From positions 74,350,698 through 74,414,697 of the forward strand of contig OX375877.1 in NCBI GenBank assembly GCA_947359465.1: a stretch of DNA of 64,000 nt, given 5' to 3'. The translations under genes were made by a program, and so were the position numbers. Position 1 is the stretch's first letter. Each line of letters opens with the position of its first letter. This stretch comes from Metellina segmentata. Taxonomy: Eukaryota; Arthropoda; Arachnida; Araneae; Tetragnathidae. Shown here one piece after another: positions 25,616-37,139 of the stretch. The notes beneath the pieces are model-generated. The model was not told the origin of the DNA. It made no database searches and saw only the letters and a program-made list of their open reading frames with translations.

Positions 25616-28559
25616 AATAATTTCAAGTAATGCATTTACTAAGAGTTTTATTGCATGTTAATAGATATACTCACCGAATAAATTTGAATTCTATACAGAT
25701 AGATTTTAAACACTACAGCACCTGTAAGTGCAAAATGTCAGATTAAAAGTTTTATGTTATTATAAATTGCATTTCGGAGTTTGAAAGAGGCAGTGTGAAT
25801 AGTCACATCTTGGCACCCGTAACTAAATTTTGTTGATGGTCTTAGTGATCCCTTGCTTCAAACTATAACAATCAATAACGTTCAAGGCCATTGTGGAAGA
25901 CGTTGCAGATAATAACTTAAGTCAAAATTTGTCTACGCTTGTTTATTATATAGTTGTGATAACGTTCTTAAATAATTCTTTGTAAAATCGAATGGTGTAT
26001 TATACATTGGTTTTTATTTCAGTTAGCATAGGATCGGATGCATATAAATAACATAAGCCAATATTTGTTTATATTTTGTTTATTTTATGTATAGTCTGCA
26101 AAAATATTTTAATTCATCCGAAATCATAGAAAATTTTTCATTTGCGTAATAAATTATCTTTAAAGTGCAACCACTGACACTTAATTCCTTTTATTAAAAT
26201 ATTTTTATCAATTCATAGAGCAACGTAAATCGTTTAATTATTTTAATTAAACTTTCTAATTTGACAAAAAATAAGGTTCACGCATTTCGAAAAGAACTAA
26301 ATTATGCAAGCTTAAAGAAGTGAAATACATGAGTTTTTTTTTTTTTTTTTTAGACTAGAATGTGGTGGTCTTTAGACAGGTGAAATGTCCACTAAATCAT
26401 TTTTGTATTTGTCTCAAGGTCATATTTCGTCTTGAAAAGTATATAAATATGTGAATAAATGTTCATTATTTATTATAATTTTATTAATATGGTGTTATGA
26501 ATATAAATAACTGTAATGAAAGTACTTTTCTCCAAATAATTGATAAATTGAATTATTTCTACTACTTTTTCTCAGAACTAATGTTTTTTGACAAAGTCTT
26601 TCACTTGTAAGCCGGTGACACAATCGCTATATTGTATAACAGATATAAATACAATATTTTTTCATGCATACAATTGTTATTTCTATCTAATTATGTATAG
26701 CATATAACTAGATTTTTAAAAGGAAACCGGATACGAATGGATACATATAAACAACACTATTCACAAAATACTTGAATAAATATTTTAAAATACAAGTGAT
26801 ATAATTATATTTACATAAATTACATCATCCCATGATATTAGTGACCTTGTAACACAGCAAATTGTGAAATTAATACAAGTCATAAAAAATTTCTGTTGAT
26901 AAAATCACCAAAATGTTACAAGAAAAACAAAAGCTTTTAATAAAACATTTGAACTATCGCTGGCAATTAATTAAATTGATACAACAAGTTATAAAAACTT
27001 TTAAATTGTGCAATAATATCCCTTAAACAAAAATAGGGAATAAAGGTAAGTACAGTAAATACTAAAACTCTGTTTATAGGAATAAAATGAAAAGTACGTT
27101 TTTAAAGTTAACTCGCATATTTAAATAATTTATCCCCACAGATAGAAAATTTCATTCTTGAATAAATACGTTGCATAATCTGACGTATTTAAAGGACATA
27201 ATATCGTGACCTAGGACATTCCAAACAGCATAAATTAAAGGTTAAAATGAAATAAGTAAAATATTGAATATTGTTTTCAATTAAAATTTATGTCATATTT
27301 CGAACATTCCAAGGAGACGGATGCAACGTTACTATGCCCGTCTAAATTTTGCTATCCCATTAAAATTAAAAACGTATTCCATTAGAACTTAGACACCCCT
27401 ATCTTCATTGTAAATTAAGAGCTAGTCATTTTTATCAACACAGTTGCAAATAATTTATCGAACTTCTAAATTATTAACTAATGGAAATAAAACACATTTA
27501 TTGCACTATAAAAATTTGTTTTGAAGTAATGTATACAACTACATAATCACAAAGTGAAATTTGAACTAGTTATTTATGACCTTGTAATTTAACTACCAGT
27601 GTAATATTTAAGTTAATGCTGTTAGCAATGAACTCTTTCGGTTTCTATCATATTGTTAATAAAATATTTTATGAATTTTTTTAACGTTTAGATTTTATTG
27701 TCTTTTATATTTTTCGCATTGAATGTTTCTTTCCTAAGATGTCCGATTCGAATCCCTGGATGATTTATTAGAATATATAAAACTGTTCGCAAACCTTTTA
27801 ATTCCTGGAATGATAGTGTCATACAGTCTATATTGAATTCGAACAATACATTTATAACACACCACTGAAAAAAATATAAAGAATTTGAATGTTTGATTAA
27901 CAACATTATTGAAAAAAATATTTCATTCTTTTCTTCGAATTTGATCCACCCACTCTTGCATGATAATTATAATCAGTCGCAGTATCTATAGAAAAGGAAT
28001 TGGTGAAAATCACGCATTATATATTTTGTATGAGTGTGGAAATAAAATAAAAATGTAAGAACAGTGTCACATCTTTACAGGATACCTAAGTATTGTATAA
28101 TATAAATTAAAATAATATTTAATGTAACTTTCTGTAAAAGTTCACAAAATAGCCATAGATTAGAAGTAAATTCAAGGATATATCTGGAGACCAAGATCTT
28201 TGATTCCAGTTAGGTTTCATGCACAATGGAATCTGAACACACGAGAAAAAGACTTTTTCTCAATGAAGAGATGGTCTGATGATAATGAGATGAAAAAGAA
28301 ATTGAATACAATGATCTCCAGGATGTGTTTCTTCAGATTCAAAAGCACTATCATCTCCAGGTCAATAACAAAACACATTACGGCACGTAAAACCTACACA
28401 GAGCAGGAAGAGGCCTTTCTCAAATCAATTTCGTCACCACTTTGAGTGAGTTATACAGAATCATCAATATCAGGAGTCAGATAACCATTCCGTATGTGTT
28501 AAATAAACATATAACAGAAAATGAAATTTAAAAAATGACCTCTAAATGTGTTTTTTACA
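25616..28559. other. Non-coding AT-rich stretch, no gene seen
   Basis: Very AT-rich. A T-run of about 18 lies near 26334-26351. No exon or repeat family member was recognised apart from weak similarity near 28380-28440 to the degenerate repeat that follows. It may hold the 3' UTR end of the receptor gene, but I could not fix a polyadenylation site. Confidence 0.45.
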
Positions 28560-29200
28560 TGTTTGAAAAATTGTAAGTCTGTCTGACATCAATGTGAATT
28601 CTACGAGACAACACGTAACAACAGGTTGTAGGAAGCAGTCAGAGGCGTTTCCTAAATCGATTCCTCCAAGGAATCTGTACAGAATCTTCCACAGAATCGG
28701 AAATCTATATATGACATCGATGTGAATTGTACGTTACAGAAACAAATTAAATAGTTATACACACTGATAATTCCAACAAGGAATCAGAAAATAATCTTCC
28801 ACAGACTCGGAAAACTGTATATCTGTCTGATATCAATTTGAAAAGTATGGACAGAACACATGACAACTGGTTGCACGAAGCAGGCAGTAGTTTCTCCAAA
28901 ATCAACTCACCCGAGGAATCTGTGTAAAAGTTTCCAGATTCAGAAATTGTGCACCTGATATCAATATAATTCTAAGGGAGAGAACACACGAAATTGTTGT
29001 ATGAAGCATGCAGAGGCCATTCCCAAATAGATTATTTGTACAGAATTTTGTACACATTCGGAAAACTTTACATCAATGTGAATTCTAATGGGCAAGCAAC
29101 ACAACTGTCTCCGCGAAGCTGGCAGAGGTCTGTCCCAAATCGATACCGTCAGGGAATCTGCACAAATTCTTCCTTAAGTTTCCTGTTACGTATCTAAAAG
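28560..29200. repeat. Degenerate tandem repeat, ~110-140 bp units, left of terminal exon
   Basis: Five diverged units follow one another, starting near 28560, 28700, 28809, 28945 and 29062. Recurrent blocks are TATCTGTCTGAYATCAAT, GTGAATTCTA, ACACATGACAACTGGTTG, AGAGGC..TCCCAAATCGAT and GGAATCTGTACAGAATCTTC. The same repeat continues on the other side of the terminal receptor exon. If the exon call is right, these units lie in the 3' UTR or just downstream. Confidence 0.75.
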
Positions 29201-29212
29201 GTGCAATGTCCT

Positions 29213-29485
29213 TCAGTGTATGATGAGGGATGTCTCCATGGAATTGGAGTCCCTGGTGCGCTTGGGGTAACTGGATATGGCATTGAGCTCGGTGGCCACT
29301 TCGAGGGCGTTGGGGTCCTTGACGCTGCGTCGCCAGGGTCTGACGGAGTACTCGGTGCCGCAGTCGGTGGACTGGCGGGAGCGACCCATGGACAGTTCGG
29401 ACGTGGTCGTGATGGACGTTGGGTGCACGTCGAGGGAGTACCGGAGGCGGAAGCGGTCTATCGATCGACGGATCAAGTCAATCAC
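29213..29485 (-). CDS. Terminal coding exon of a class B G-protein-coupled receptor (helix 8 and C-terminal tail)
   Basis: A 273-bp block, much richer in G and C than its surroundings, is open on the minus strand from a splice acceptor (ATGTTATATTTTCAG, ending at 29486) to a TGA at 29213-29215. Read in phase 0 it gives 90 residues starting VIDLIRRSIDRFRLR, then a Ser/Thr-rich tail (SITTTSELS, RSRQST) and ending METSLIIH. A Val start followed by an Arg-rich amphipathic helix is what follows the conserved NGE of TM7 in secretin-family receptors, and the exon at 56609-56650 ends in NGE in phase 0. I infer that the two are spliced together. The tail offers plausible GRK/PKC sites. The receptor subtype is not identifiable. 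It could instead be the 3' exon of another gene. Confidence 0.65.
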   Translation of the reverse strand: MIDLIRRSIDRFRLRYSLDVHPTSITTTSELSMGRSRQSTDCGTEYSVRPWRRSVKDPNALEVATELNAISSYPKRTRDSNSMETSLIIH

Positions 29486-29719
29486 CTGAAAATATAACAT
29501 TTAAATGAATGACTGAATCTTCACTGTGAATGCATGTCCAAAATTTAAGGACACTGAAATCAATATTGCACACTCTATGTGAATTGTATAATATATGACA
29601 TCGATGTGAATTGCACGTTACAGAAACAAATAAAATAGCTATACACACTGAGGCTTCTCATAAACTGATTCCACAAAGGAATCTTAATAGCATCTCCCAC
29701 AGATTCGGAACACTGTATA

Positions 29720-30560
29720 CAGGGTGGTCCCGAATTCATGGTACAAACTTTAATGGTAGGTACAGGACATTGTAACAATGATTTATTGTATAGGAATGTA
29801 TAGTCGCAAGTGACGCGGTGAGGCGAAAACAGGGGAAATAACGGCCGAAAGGAAAAACAAAGATTTTATTGAAAGCGTTGTTGACAAGTGTCATGTTTAC
29901 AGTAATTGTTCAAAATTGCGTCCACCAGTATCGATACATGCTTGACAGCGTCGGTGGAGCGATTGGCGTACACGTTCAAAGATGCCTGGTATTTCACGCA
30001 CACCTGCAGCAGCTACAGATAAGCGAGCGACGAGATCCTCATCTGAGTCAACTGGAGTCTCATAAACAAGATGCTTTAGATGTCCCCATAAAAAGTAATC
30101 GAGGCTCGATAAATCGGGAGATCGGGGTGGCCAAGGGACTGGTCCACCACGCCCAATCCATCGAGTACCAAACGTGGCATTCAGGTAATTCCGTACATCA
30201 ATGCTGAAGTGTGCTGGCGCCCCATCGTGCTGAAACCACATGCGGTTACGAATGGCGATCGGAACATCATGCAGCAGTTGTGGTAACACTTCTTTCAGAA
30301 AAATAAGATAGCTTCCGCCAGTGAGCCGCGTGGGTAGTAAGTATGGGCAAATCAAAAAGTCGATGTTCAACAGCGGCTAGACATCTACTGCCCTCTACCG
30401 GCAATGATACCAACCGATCACTCCATTTCTCTTTCCTTTTATTTCCCCTGTTTACGCCTCACCGCGTCACTTGCGACTATACATTCCTATACAATAAATC
30501 ATTGTTACAATGTCCTGTACCTACCATTAAAGTTTGTACCATGAATTCGGGACCACCCTG
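29720..30560 (-). mobile_element. Internally deleted Tc1/mariner-superfamily element (DUF4817-type), 841 bp
   Basis: Terminal inverted repeats of 121 bp (29720-29840 and 30440-30560) start CAGGGTGGTCCCGAATTCAT. I see a single mismatch between them. TA dinucleotides at 29718-29719 and 30561-30562 are the target duplication expected for this superfamily. Between the repeats lies only the C-terminal part of a transposase. The closely matching arms suggest a comparatively recent insertion. Confidence 0.9.
29897..30370 (-). pseudogene. C-terminal transposase fragment, DUF4817-type
   Basis: The 157-codon frame contains WFQHDGAPAHF (second catalytic Asp), RWIGRGGP, WPPRSPDLSSLDYFLWG (third acidic position region) and CIDTGGRNFEQLL at the C-terminus. 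This is the DDE half of a Tc1/mariner-superfamily transposase common in arthropods. The N-terminal DUF4817 helix-turn-helix part and the first catalytic Asp are absent, removed by the internal deletion. The frame is otherwise intact, but the protein cannot be an active transposase. A piece of the missing N-terminal half, from another copy, lies at 45302-45694. Confidence 0.88.
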
Positions 30561-30620
30561 TATCTGTCCGATATCAATTTGAAATGTATGGGCAGAACAC
30601 ATGACAACTGGTTGTGCGAA

Positions 30621-33600
30621 TATTCTACAATCTAATGGAATAAGATAACAGAAACGTGACTCGTGGTGCCACTGGAAACCAAAAGTAAAATAAATAATTA
30701 AAAAAAGGCTTACGTGTAGGGTTAACTTATTGCGATTATTTTGTTCTGTTAGAAGCAACCGAATAAGGGATACACAAATGCAGGCTTCACATGCTTTAGA
30801 AAAGGATAATGAAATGGTCGGATAATAAAGGATGATGAATTCCGAGATGAATCCGTGCAAAGTGCAAGAACCGATGGATCTCCAGTCAAATGAATATTCT
30901 ACAAGCTAAGTGGAAGAAATAACAGCTACATCGTGGTGTTACTGGAAACACAAGGAATGGAAAAGTGCTTAGATGAAAACATTGTAGTCATGACAGAGAA
31001 ACATTTTTTTTTGTCTATTACATTTAACTATTGAACTGGTCTCTAACCCTAATGCAGTACTCATATGCGTTCCACACGGCCATTCAAATCTTCCTATGGC
31101 AAAGAGTACCGTACACGCACAACAGAACGGTTTTGCTCTTGTGCAGTTCTCGGTGGTATTGTGTCCAAGGGCCTCCACAGAAGGGCTTGAAATAAGTCGC
31201 ATCAACCACGGCAAATGCCATGAACTTAGCTTAAATCGCTGCTGCGGTCATCGGTTCTTACGGCAAGTTTTTCTGCGATTATTTAAAACCGAATGTTTCA
31301 TTATTTCTATTTTAAATACTGTCTTTTTTTAAATAAAAAAACTATTTGCTTTAATGAGGATAAGTGCGGATGGTCCTTCACTTTCAGATTTTAAGGCTGA
31401 TCGAGCAGTTCAGAAATGGTATCGTGCATGTGATCGCAGACCTTGCTTTTAGCTATGTAGTTATGAAACAACAGCAATTTTTTCTAGACTAATTACTGAG
31501 CCTTAAAAAACTTGACTTAACGAAAAGTAAACGTGCGTCTACAATATGTTATTCGAGTGTTTCTTTTTTATCTCAGATGTATTTTAGGGTTGCATATGAA
31601 ATTGCATAAAGCTTACAAGAAAAGTGAAGTATTTTTTCTTCTCATTGCATTACTTATTCTATTGTTTTAAAGTTCAGCGAAAAATTTGCAAATGCAATTT
31701 ACCGTTTTTCAGAAACTTAAGGTTTTGTCATGAGCTGAATAGTTTTTGCTGCCAGCTTCAAAATTTTATTTACAGCCCTGCTCCACAGTATGCTTTATTG
31801 GATTGAGATCAGGTGACCTCGTATGATATTAATTTAGTGTTTTCCTTAATTTTTGGACATGTGTGCACAAATTGCGTGAGGATTACAATACTGGGGTTCA
31901 CAGTTATACCACTGTCATGATTCTACTTTGAAAACTTGTGGGGAGATGAAATGTCTCATGCAAAAATGTTAATTAATCGAATTTTCCTCATAATAGACTA
32001 AATTTGCTTGTACTTAGACATTTACTTGAGGATTAAATTATTATGTTGAATAACAACATATATACATTTACTGGAAAATCATCAAAATCCCTTATTTTGT
32101 TCAAAAATATTAAATAAGTACTCTAAATATAGCACAATTTTAGTAGTATAAATCAACGATTTTCATATAACATTAGCACCGATGTACCTTACGGATGGTT
32201 ATATGACCTAAATTGTGTGAGATTTATTTCATTTCAGCGACCTCGTTTTCAAGATTGGTAAAAGAGTGTTCACAAATGAGTTCAAACAATACTTGCATAA
32301 ATAATTTGGAGTAAAGCATAGTAAATTGTCTAAAAAATATTTCTTTAAAGCCATTTTGGAGCAAAAAGTGTGGATAATTACTCTTTTATTTTATAAAGTA
32401 ATACAGATGATGCCTACTTTTTACAAGTAGGTTAAATAGGATGTGCTGCAGAATTTATGTCTTGCGTTCTTTGTTTCTCATTACTCTTGGTCTAGCATTG
32501 TGCCAAAGTCCAACAAGTCATTTGTCCAGAAAGAAATTATGATGGTACCAGGATTCTGAAATAAGTCTGAAGGGCTCATTTCAATAAGGAAAGAATATGG
32601 TTACCACATGTACTTTATCTCTTGCATTTAGGACAAGATGGAAAACATATTTTTGGCCACACACATTCAGGGTATCCATACTTTTAAGATAAGACCACAA
32701 CACAAACTAGATAAATCTATTTGACTCCCTCTTTTTTTTTAAACCAAGAGCTGTAAAGAATTTTTACATGGTGCTAGATATGATTAGTAGGAAAATGCGC
32801 CATATTTCTATGTTGAAAATTGGTTTTGGAGAACTCATGTGAAGTTAGAGATGGGAGATGCATCAGAATGTTAAAAAATCATATGTGATAAAAGGCGAAT
32901 AATATTTGAAATCGCTGGGATGAACATGGATGCTTGTAGAACATGCTGGAGAACATACTGTATTTATTTAATACTATTTTTCTTAGAAAACTAACGGAAA
33001 GACAGCAAAAGTTCATTTTGTTTGGAAAGATGTTAAAAATCAAAATTTTATCTAATTGGTCTTGTTGTCAATTTAACTTACATTAAAAAAAAATTTTATT
33101 AAAATATTTTCTAAACTCTGATCAAAATTCGATCATGTCCTTCCTATGAAAACTGACCCCAAATTGTTTGGGATCATCATGAATGTCCTTCTGTGACCAC
33201 ACTGCACAACATGGTCAGGACCACCTTCACTGTTACCCAGGTAGTTCTGACAGTCAGGGTAAATATGTTCCCTGTCACGTATTCCACTACTTTAGTATTA
33301 CCAGTTCCATTTTTAATAAGTTGGAACAAAAGCGAAGCATCAGTTGAAAGATCACAAAATAGACTATTCAAATTTATAAAAATCTCAAAATTGGCACTTC
33401 GAAATCTTTTAATTCCGATTTCTCTTACTGTCGTATTCGGCCGCTACATTGATTTCCAGAGGAAAAGTACTCGTAGTGATAAACTCCATGGACATATATT
33501 TACTAACTACACTCCTGAGAATAAATTCTTCGTAACCAAAAATTATGCTTTTCAGCACATATTTTTGCTGATTCCCCTAAGGCATGTAACAGACTAATAG

Positions 33601-34964
33601 TTTTTAATAAGCAAAGTAGGATCTACGCTTTTTCCACCTCTTGGGTAGCCTAGAATTGACTGCCCAGCTATCTGATCATAACACAGAGACGTATCTTAAT
33701 CTGTCAAGTCTCCATCTAATACAAAATTTGCTCAATTTGATCTTAAACAAACACAGCCGAAAATAATTATTTTTAAATAATTACATTTAATACTTGCAAT
33801 AGTTATTTTTCGCTACAGAAGAAAAAATTAGACTCCTCATCTGTTTGTGTTTCTAATTACCGTTGTTCTCTTATTTCAAGAGTGCCCACATCAAAACAGA
33901 CAAGTATTTCACAGAATAGATATTTTTGGACCTTATGCCGTATAATCACAAATCCAATTCACAGTTTGTATAGGGGACACTTCCAGAACAATGCTTTGTG
34001 CCGTTTGTTTCGAGATCAGCTATACACGTCTTGTTAACAAAGGAAGAAGAAAATCTCTTGTGTTATGGAGTTTTATATTCTCTTAGTCAATTTATGTGTG
34101 ATTAAGTAGAACCTTGCTTACAAAACACACTATAGGAATCGGATATTTAAAAAACAACCTTTCAGAAGACATATTTAAAAAAGCATCGCCAAATCATTGC
34201 AAAATTATTTGCGTGTTTTAGCGTGAAAGAGTCGATGAGTTACCACCATAAAATGCTTTAAAAAAATCTGAAAAGTACTTATGCAAAGCGATTACAAATG
34301 CCTAGCAGCAGTGCCCTAGCAACCTAATGCAATTAACTTCACTTGGGTTGGAATCTACGTTACTGCAAAAGTTTCTTGTAATTGGATTATACTTTAAGCG
34401 GCATATATGGAGTGCTCAGGAAGAGAAAGTTGAAGTCCATTAAAATTTTATTCAGTTAGGATGGCTATTTCAGGTACTTGTACTCGGGAATCCTGTAACA
34501 TCAATTGCTTTAACAGCCATTTCAGTGACATTTGCTTTTTTTGTTAAACTTCTTAAGCGCTGCAAAATGTAAAACGCTTTCAATGCACTCTCCTATTAAA
34601 TTGTTGATTAAGAATATGACTTCTTAAAATGTTTACCAAGACTTTTGATTCAATTTTTTTATGAATAAAAAAAACTGGGTTTACGCACAAGAGTGCGGTA
34701 TATTGTGCTGTTTAATATTAGAACAGTACAATCTTTTTGAAAAAAGAAACATTGTAACTTTTTCTACTTTGTTTTTAATATTACGGGTTAAAATGGAAAT
34801 TTTGTAGAAAAAGTAATTTCTTTTCTCGAAATTTCCTTTCTTAAATCACTCAGTCGTTCACAATCCATAAACGCTCCAGCTCTGTCAGTCCATAAACTGA
34901 TCCGAGACTACTTCCTGTTCGGTAAATGATTCCTGCTCTCAAATTGTTCGACACTGAGAGCTGT
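30621..34964. other. Intronic AT-rich stretch, GC-richer island at 31060-31260
   Basis: No exon is supported. The 31060-31260 island is GC-richer and open on both strands for about 80 codons, without splice sites I trust. A 134-codon plus-strand frame at 33193-33597 has no recognisable domain and is probably chance. The rest is unremarkable. Confidence 0.4.
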
Positions 34965-35200
34965 TCTTCATCGAAAGAGCTGTTCTTCGTCGAAAGAGAT
35001 CTATTGTATGTCTCCGACGAAAAAGCTGTAATTCGTCGAAAGAGATGTATTGTATGTCTACGACGAAAGAGCTGTTCTTCGTCGAAAGAGATCTATCGTA
35101 TGTCTCCGACGAAAAAGCTGTAATTCGTCGAAAGAGATGTATTGTATGTCTACGACGAAAGAGCTGTTCTCCGTTCTAAGAGCTGTTCTGCGGTCCAGGA
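34965..35200. repeat. 46-bp minisatellite arranged as a 92-bp dimer
   Basis: Units start at 34978, 35024, 35070 and 35116, an exact 46-bp spacing. Odd units read AGCTGTTCTTCGTCG and even units AGCTGTAATTCGTCG, so the true period is 92 bp. Each unit contains TTCGTCG and, ~30 bases later, CGACGAA, which can pair as a hairpin stem. Degenerate AGCTGTTC partial units extend on both sides. Confidence 0.9.
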
Positions 35201-35620
35201 GCTGTTCACAATGAAATGTTCTCGCTGAAATGTACTCGGATTTGTTCTCGCGCTGCTCTCGCAGAACTGTTTACACTATGTTCTCGACTGAACTAAGGCC
35301 CCGACGTTTGACCAATTTGTGAAAAAACAGCCTAAAATCGTACCATTTTTTTCCCTTTGTTAGGCAGTTGCAGAGTGATGAATTTTTAGTTAACAAGTTT
35401 TAAATTAAAAAAAAAAAAAACTCTAAGACTTTGTCTATTTTCTCTCTAGTGATGTTGCATCCACTCATTCTTTGGATTTGTAATTTTTTTTCTCTATTTT
35501 TTAAACCGAATATTACCACTAAATAGAAGGTAAATTTTCAAATGTGTGGACATATTAATTTCACTGTAAAAGATTCGGATCGCTCAATATGTTAGAAATC
35601 GATGTGCTTTTCGTTATCTA
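35201..35620. other. Intronic stretch, no gene seen
   Basis: AT-rich with a short A run at 35408-35420. It ends in the TA (35619-35620) that flanks the Tc1 fragment. Confidence 0.4.
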
Positions 35621-36168
35621 CACTGTTGGCCACCCAAATTGCAACACCAAGAAAGACAAGAGATATCACAACAAAATTTATCTTGTAGATAACATGTTGA
35701 CCAAGTATCAAATGATTAAATTTATAGACTTCTGTGAAGTGTGGTTCCTGTCAAAATCAGTAGCCAGAGTAGCCGCCATTGTTGGAGATCACCGCTGCCA
35801 CACGCCTCGGCATTGATTCAAAGAGACTTTGGATGTGTTCTTGAGGTACAGCAGACCAAGTAGCTTCCACACGTTGCCAAAGTTGATCTGGTGTGGCAGC
35901 TGGGGATGTAATCTGGGTCAATCGTTGAGCAACCATGGACCACATGTTTTCTATCGGCGAAAGATCCGGAGAGCGAGCTGGCCAGGGAAGCAATTCAATC
36001 TGGCGATTGACGAAGAACCCTTGGACAATGCGTGCCACGTGTGGTCACACATTAACCTGTTGAAATATGGCTGTGGGCAAGCCATGAAGGTAAGGAAGGA
36101 CAACCGGCTCCAACACCTCGGAGATGTAGCGCTGGTTGTTTAAAGTAACGGCAGTGCGTACTAGAGGA
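35621..36168 (-). mobile_element. Truncated Tc1-like element, copy 1
   Basis: It starts at a genuine Tc1 end (CACTGTTGGCCACCCAAATT after TA) and matches 39236-39783 almost base for base, then breaks off after AGAGGA near 36168. Only the transposase C-terminal part (WPARSPDLSPIENMW, stop at 35757) is present. It carries the same TGA (36045-36047) and the same change at the second catalytic Asp as the longer copy. Confidence 0.9.
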
Positions 36169-36449
36169 TGGAATATTTATGGAATATAAAAGTAACAATG
36201 GGATCATGATACCCATTTACATAATCTTAGAAAACCAAGGTTATTAAACTAATAATTGGAAATACGATAAATAAATGAAATAAAGACAAACAAATTTGAA
36301 TATCGAAATAATTTCTTTTTATTTAACGTTAAGATGTAAAGAAAATACTATTGCAATTTAAAACTTTACTATTTAGAAAGTCGCTGCGTACAATCTTCTA
36401 TAAATTCTCTATAACAATTCATGCCAAAATGTAAATGTTCAATCACAAT
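36169..36449. other. Possible 3' end of the repeat-protein gene
   Basis: A minus-strand AATAAA (TTTATT at 36318-36323) lies downstream of the decayed reading frame at 36450-37137. It could be its polyadenylation signal, though AT-rich sequence gives such hexamers by chance. Nothing else is seen. Confidence 0.3.
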
Positions 36450-37137
36450 TTTCTGCAAGGAAAAAGGCTGGTGGTTTTCTTTTAAAGAGCTGGTGGTTTA
36501 CTTTATTCTTAGGAACAGTATTTCTTCGGAATGTGTTTCTTTTCTTATTTCCGGGTTGACAGGTTACGTTCTCTGTACTGGATAGGGTCATTGAGTCACT
36601 GATGATTCCATCATGGCAAATGACTTTAGCGGTCGCAAAATGTTACTTTTTATTCTTCGTTTCTATGTCAACCAATCGTAAACTAGTGTCATATTGAATC
36701 TTTTTCATGTGCAAGTGATTTCACCCCAAATGAAGCAATGCAGAATGTAAGGGTAGCTATTGTTCGTGAAGTGTATGCCGGACCAGGTAGTTCACTCTTC
36801 GCGATTCCCCCAAGGAATATTTCAAATCTTTTGCTTCTAGGTCTTCCTTCCTGGATTCATTCGAGCACGGATGTACGCTTTACTGTCGTAATAGCTTCCG
36901 CTATCTTCGTTTCTGGTTTTACAAAAGCATCTGGTGAATTTCCAGAAGCCAAACTTTACCATGTCCATTGGAAGTATTCGCAATCTAGGCACTTTTGTTT
37001 GATTTTGTAAAGGTATTCATTGAATTTCCAAGTGCAAAGTTCTATGCATTGTCTTGTTCTTGTGTAATTTCGTCAATCTCTTGTTTCGACTGAAATATTA
37101 GGAAGATAGTTCCAGGTAATAATTCTGATTTCATTGT
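36450..37137 (-). pseudogene. Decayed coding sequence downstream of the repeat ORF
   Basis: Read on the minus strand, a protein-like frame runs from the end of the repeat array through IRIITWNYLPNISVET, KQKCLDCEYFQWTW, AFVKPETKIAEAITTVKRTS and ELPGPAYTSRTIATLTF to about 36700, with about three internal stops. After a shift near 36690 it continues to about 36450 (DGIISDSMTLSS, then FKRKPPAFF). In AT-rich DNA far more stops would be expected over this length. I infer that this is the decayed C-terminal part of the gene whose 5' part is the 416-codon frame. No family is recognised. Confidence 0.4.
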
Positions 37138-37139
37138 TT

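Larger units (their letters stand above)
29490..30620. repeat. Degenerate tandem repeat right of the terminal exon, interrupted by a transposon
   Basis: Units from about 29590 (ATATATGACATCGATGTGAA) resemble those left of the exon. One unit is split: it reads to CACTGTA at 29717, is broken by the DUF4817-type element, and resumes at 30561 with TATCTGTCCGATATCAATTTG. The uninterrupted cousin at 28809-28835 reads straight through that junction. Confidence 0.7.

Noticed and set aside
29869..30207. Plus-strand ORF inside the DUF4817-type element
   Set aside because: It is the antisense shadow of the transposase fragment.
33193..33597. 134-codon plus-strand ORF as a gene
   Set aside because: No domain, signal or splice context, and composition is like surrounding intron. 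Length alone is not enough in this amount of DNA.
35829..36143. Plus-strand 104-codon ORF, also at 39444-39758
   Set aside because: It is the antisense shadow of the Tc1 transposase C-terminus, duplicated with the element.
36738..37010. 90-codon plus-strand ORF
   Set aside because: It lies opposite the better-supported decayed minus-strand frame downstream of the repeat gene.
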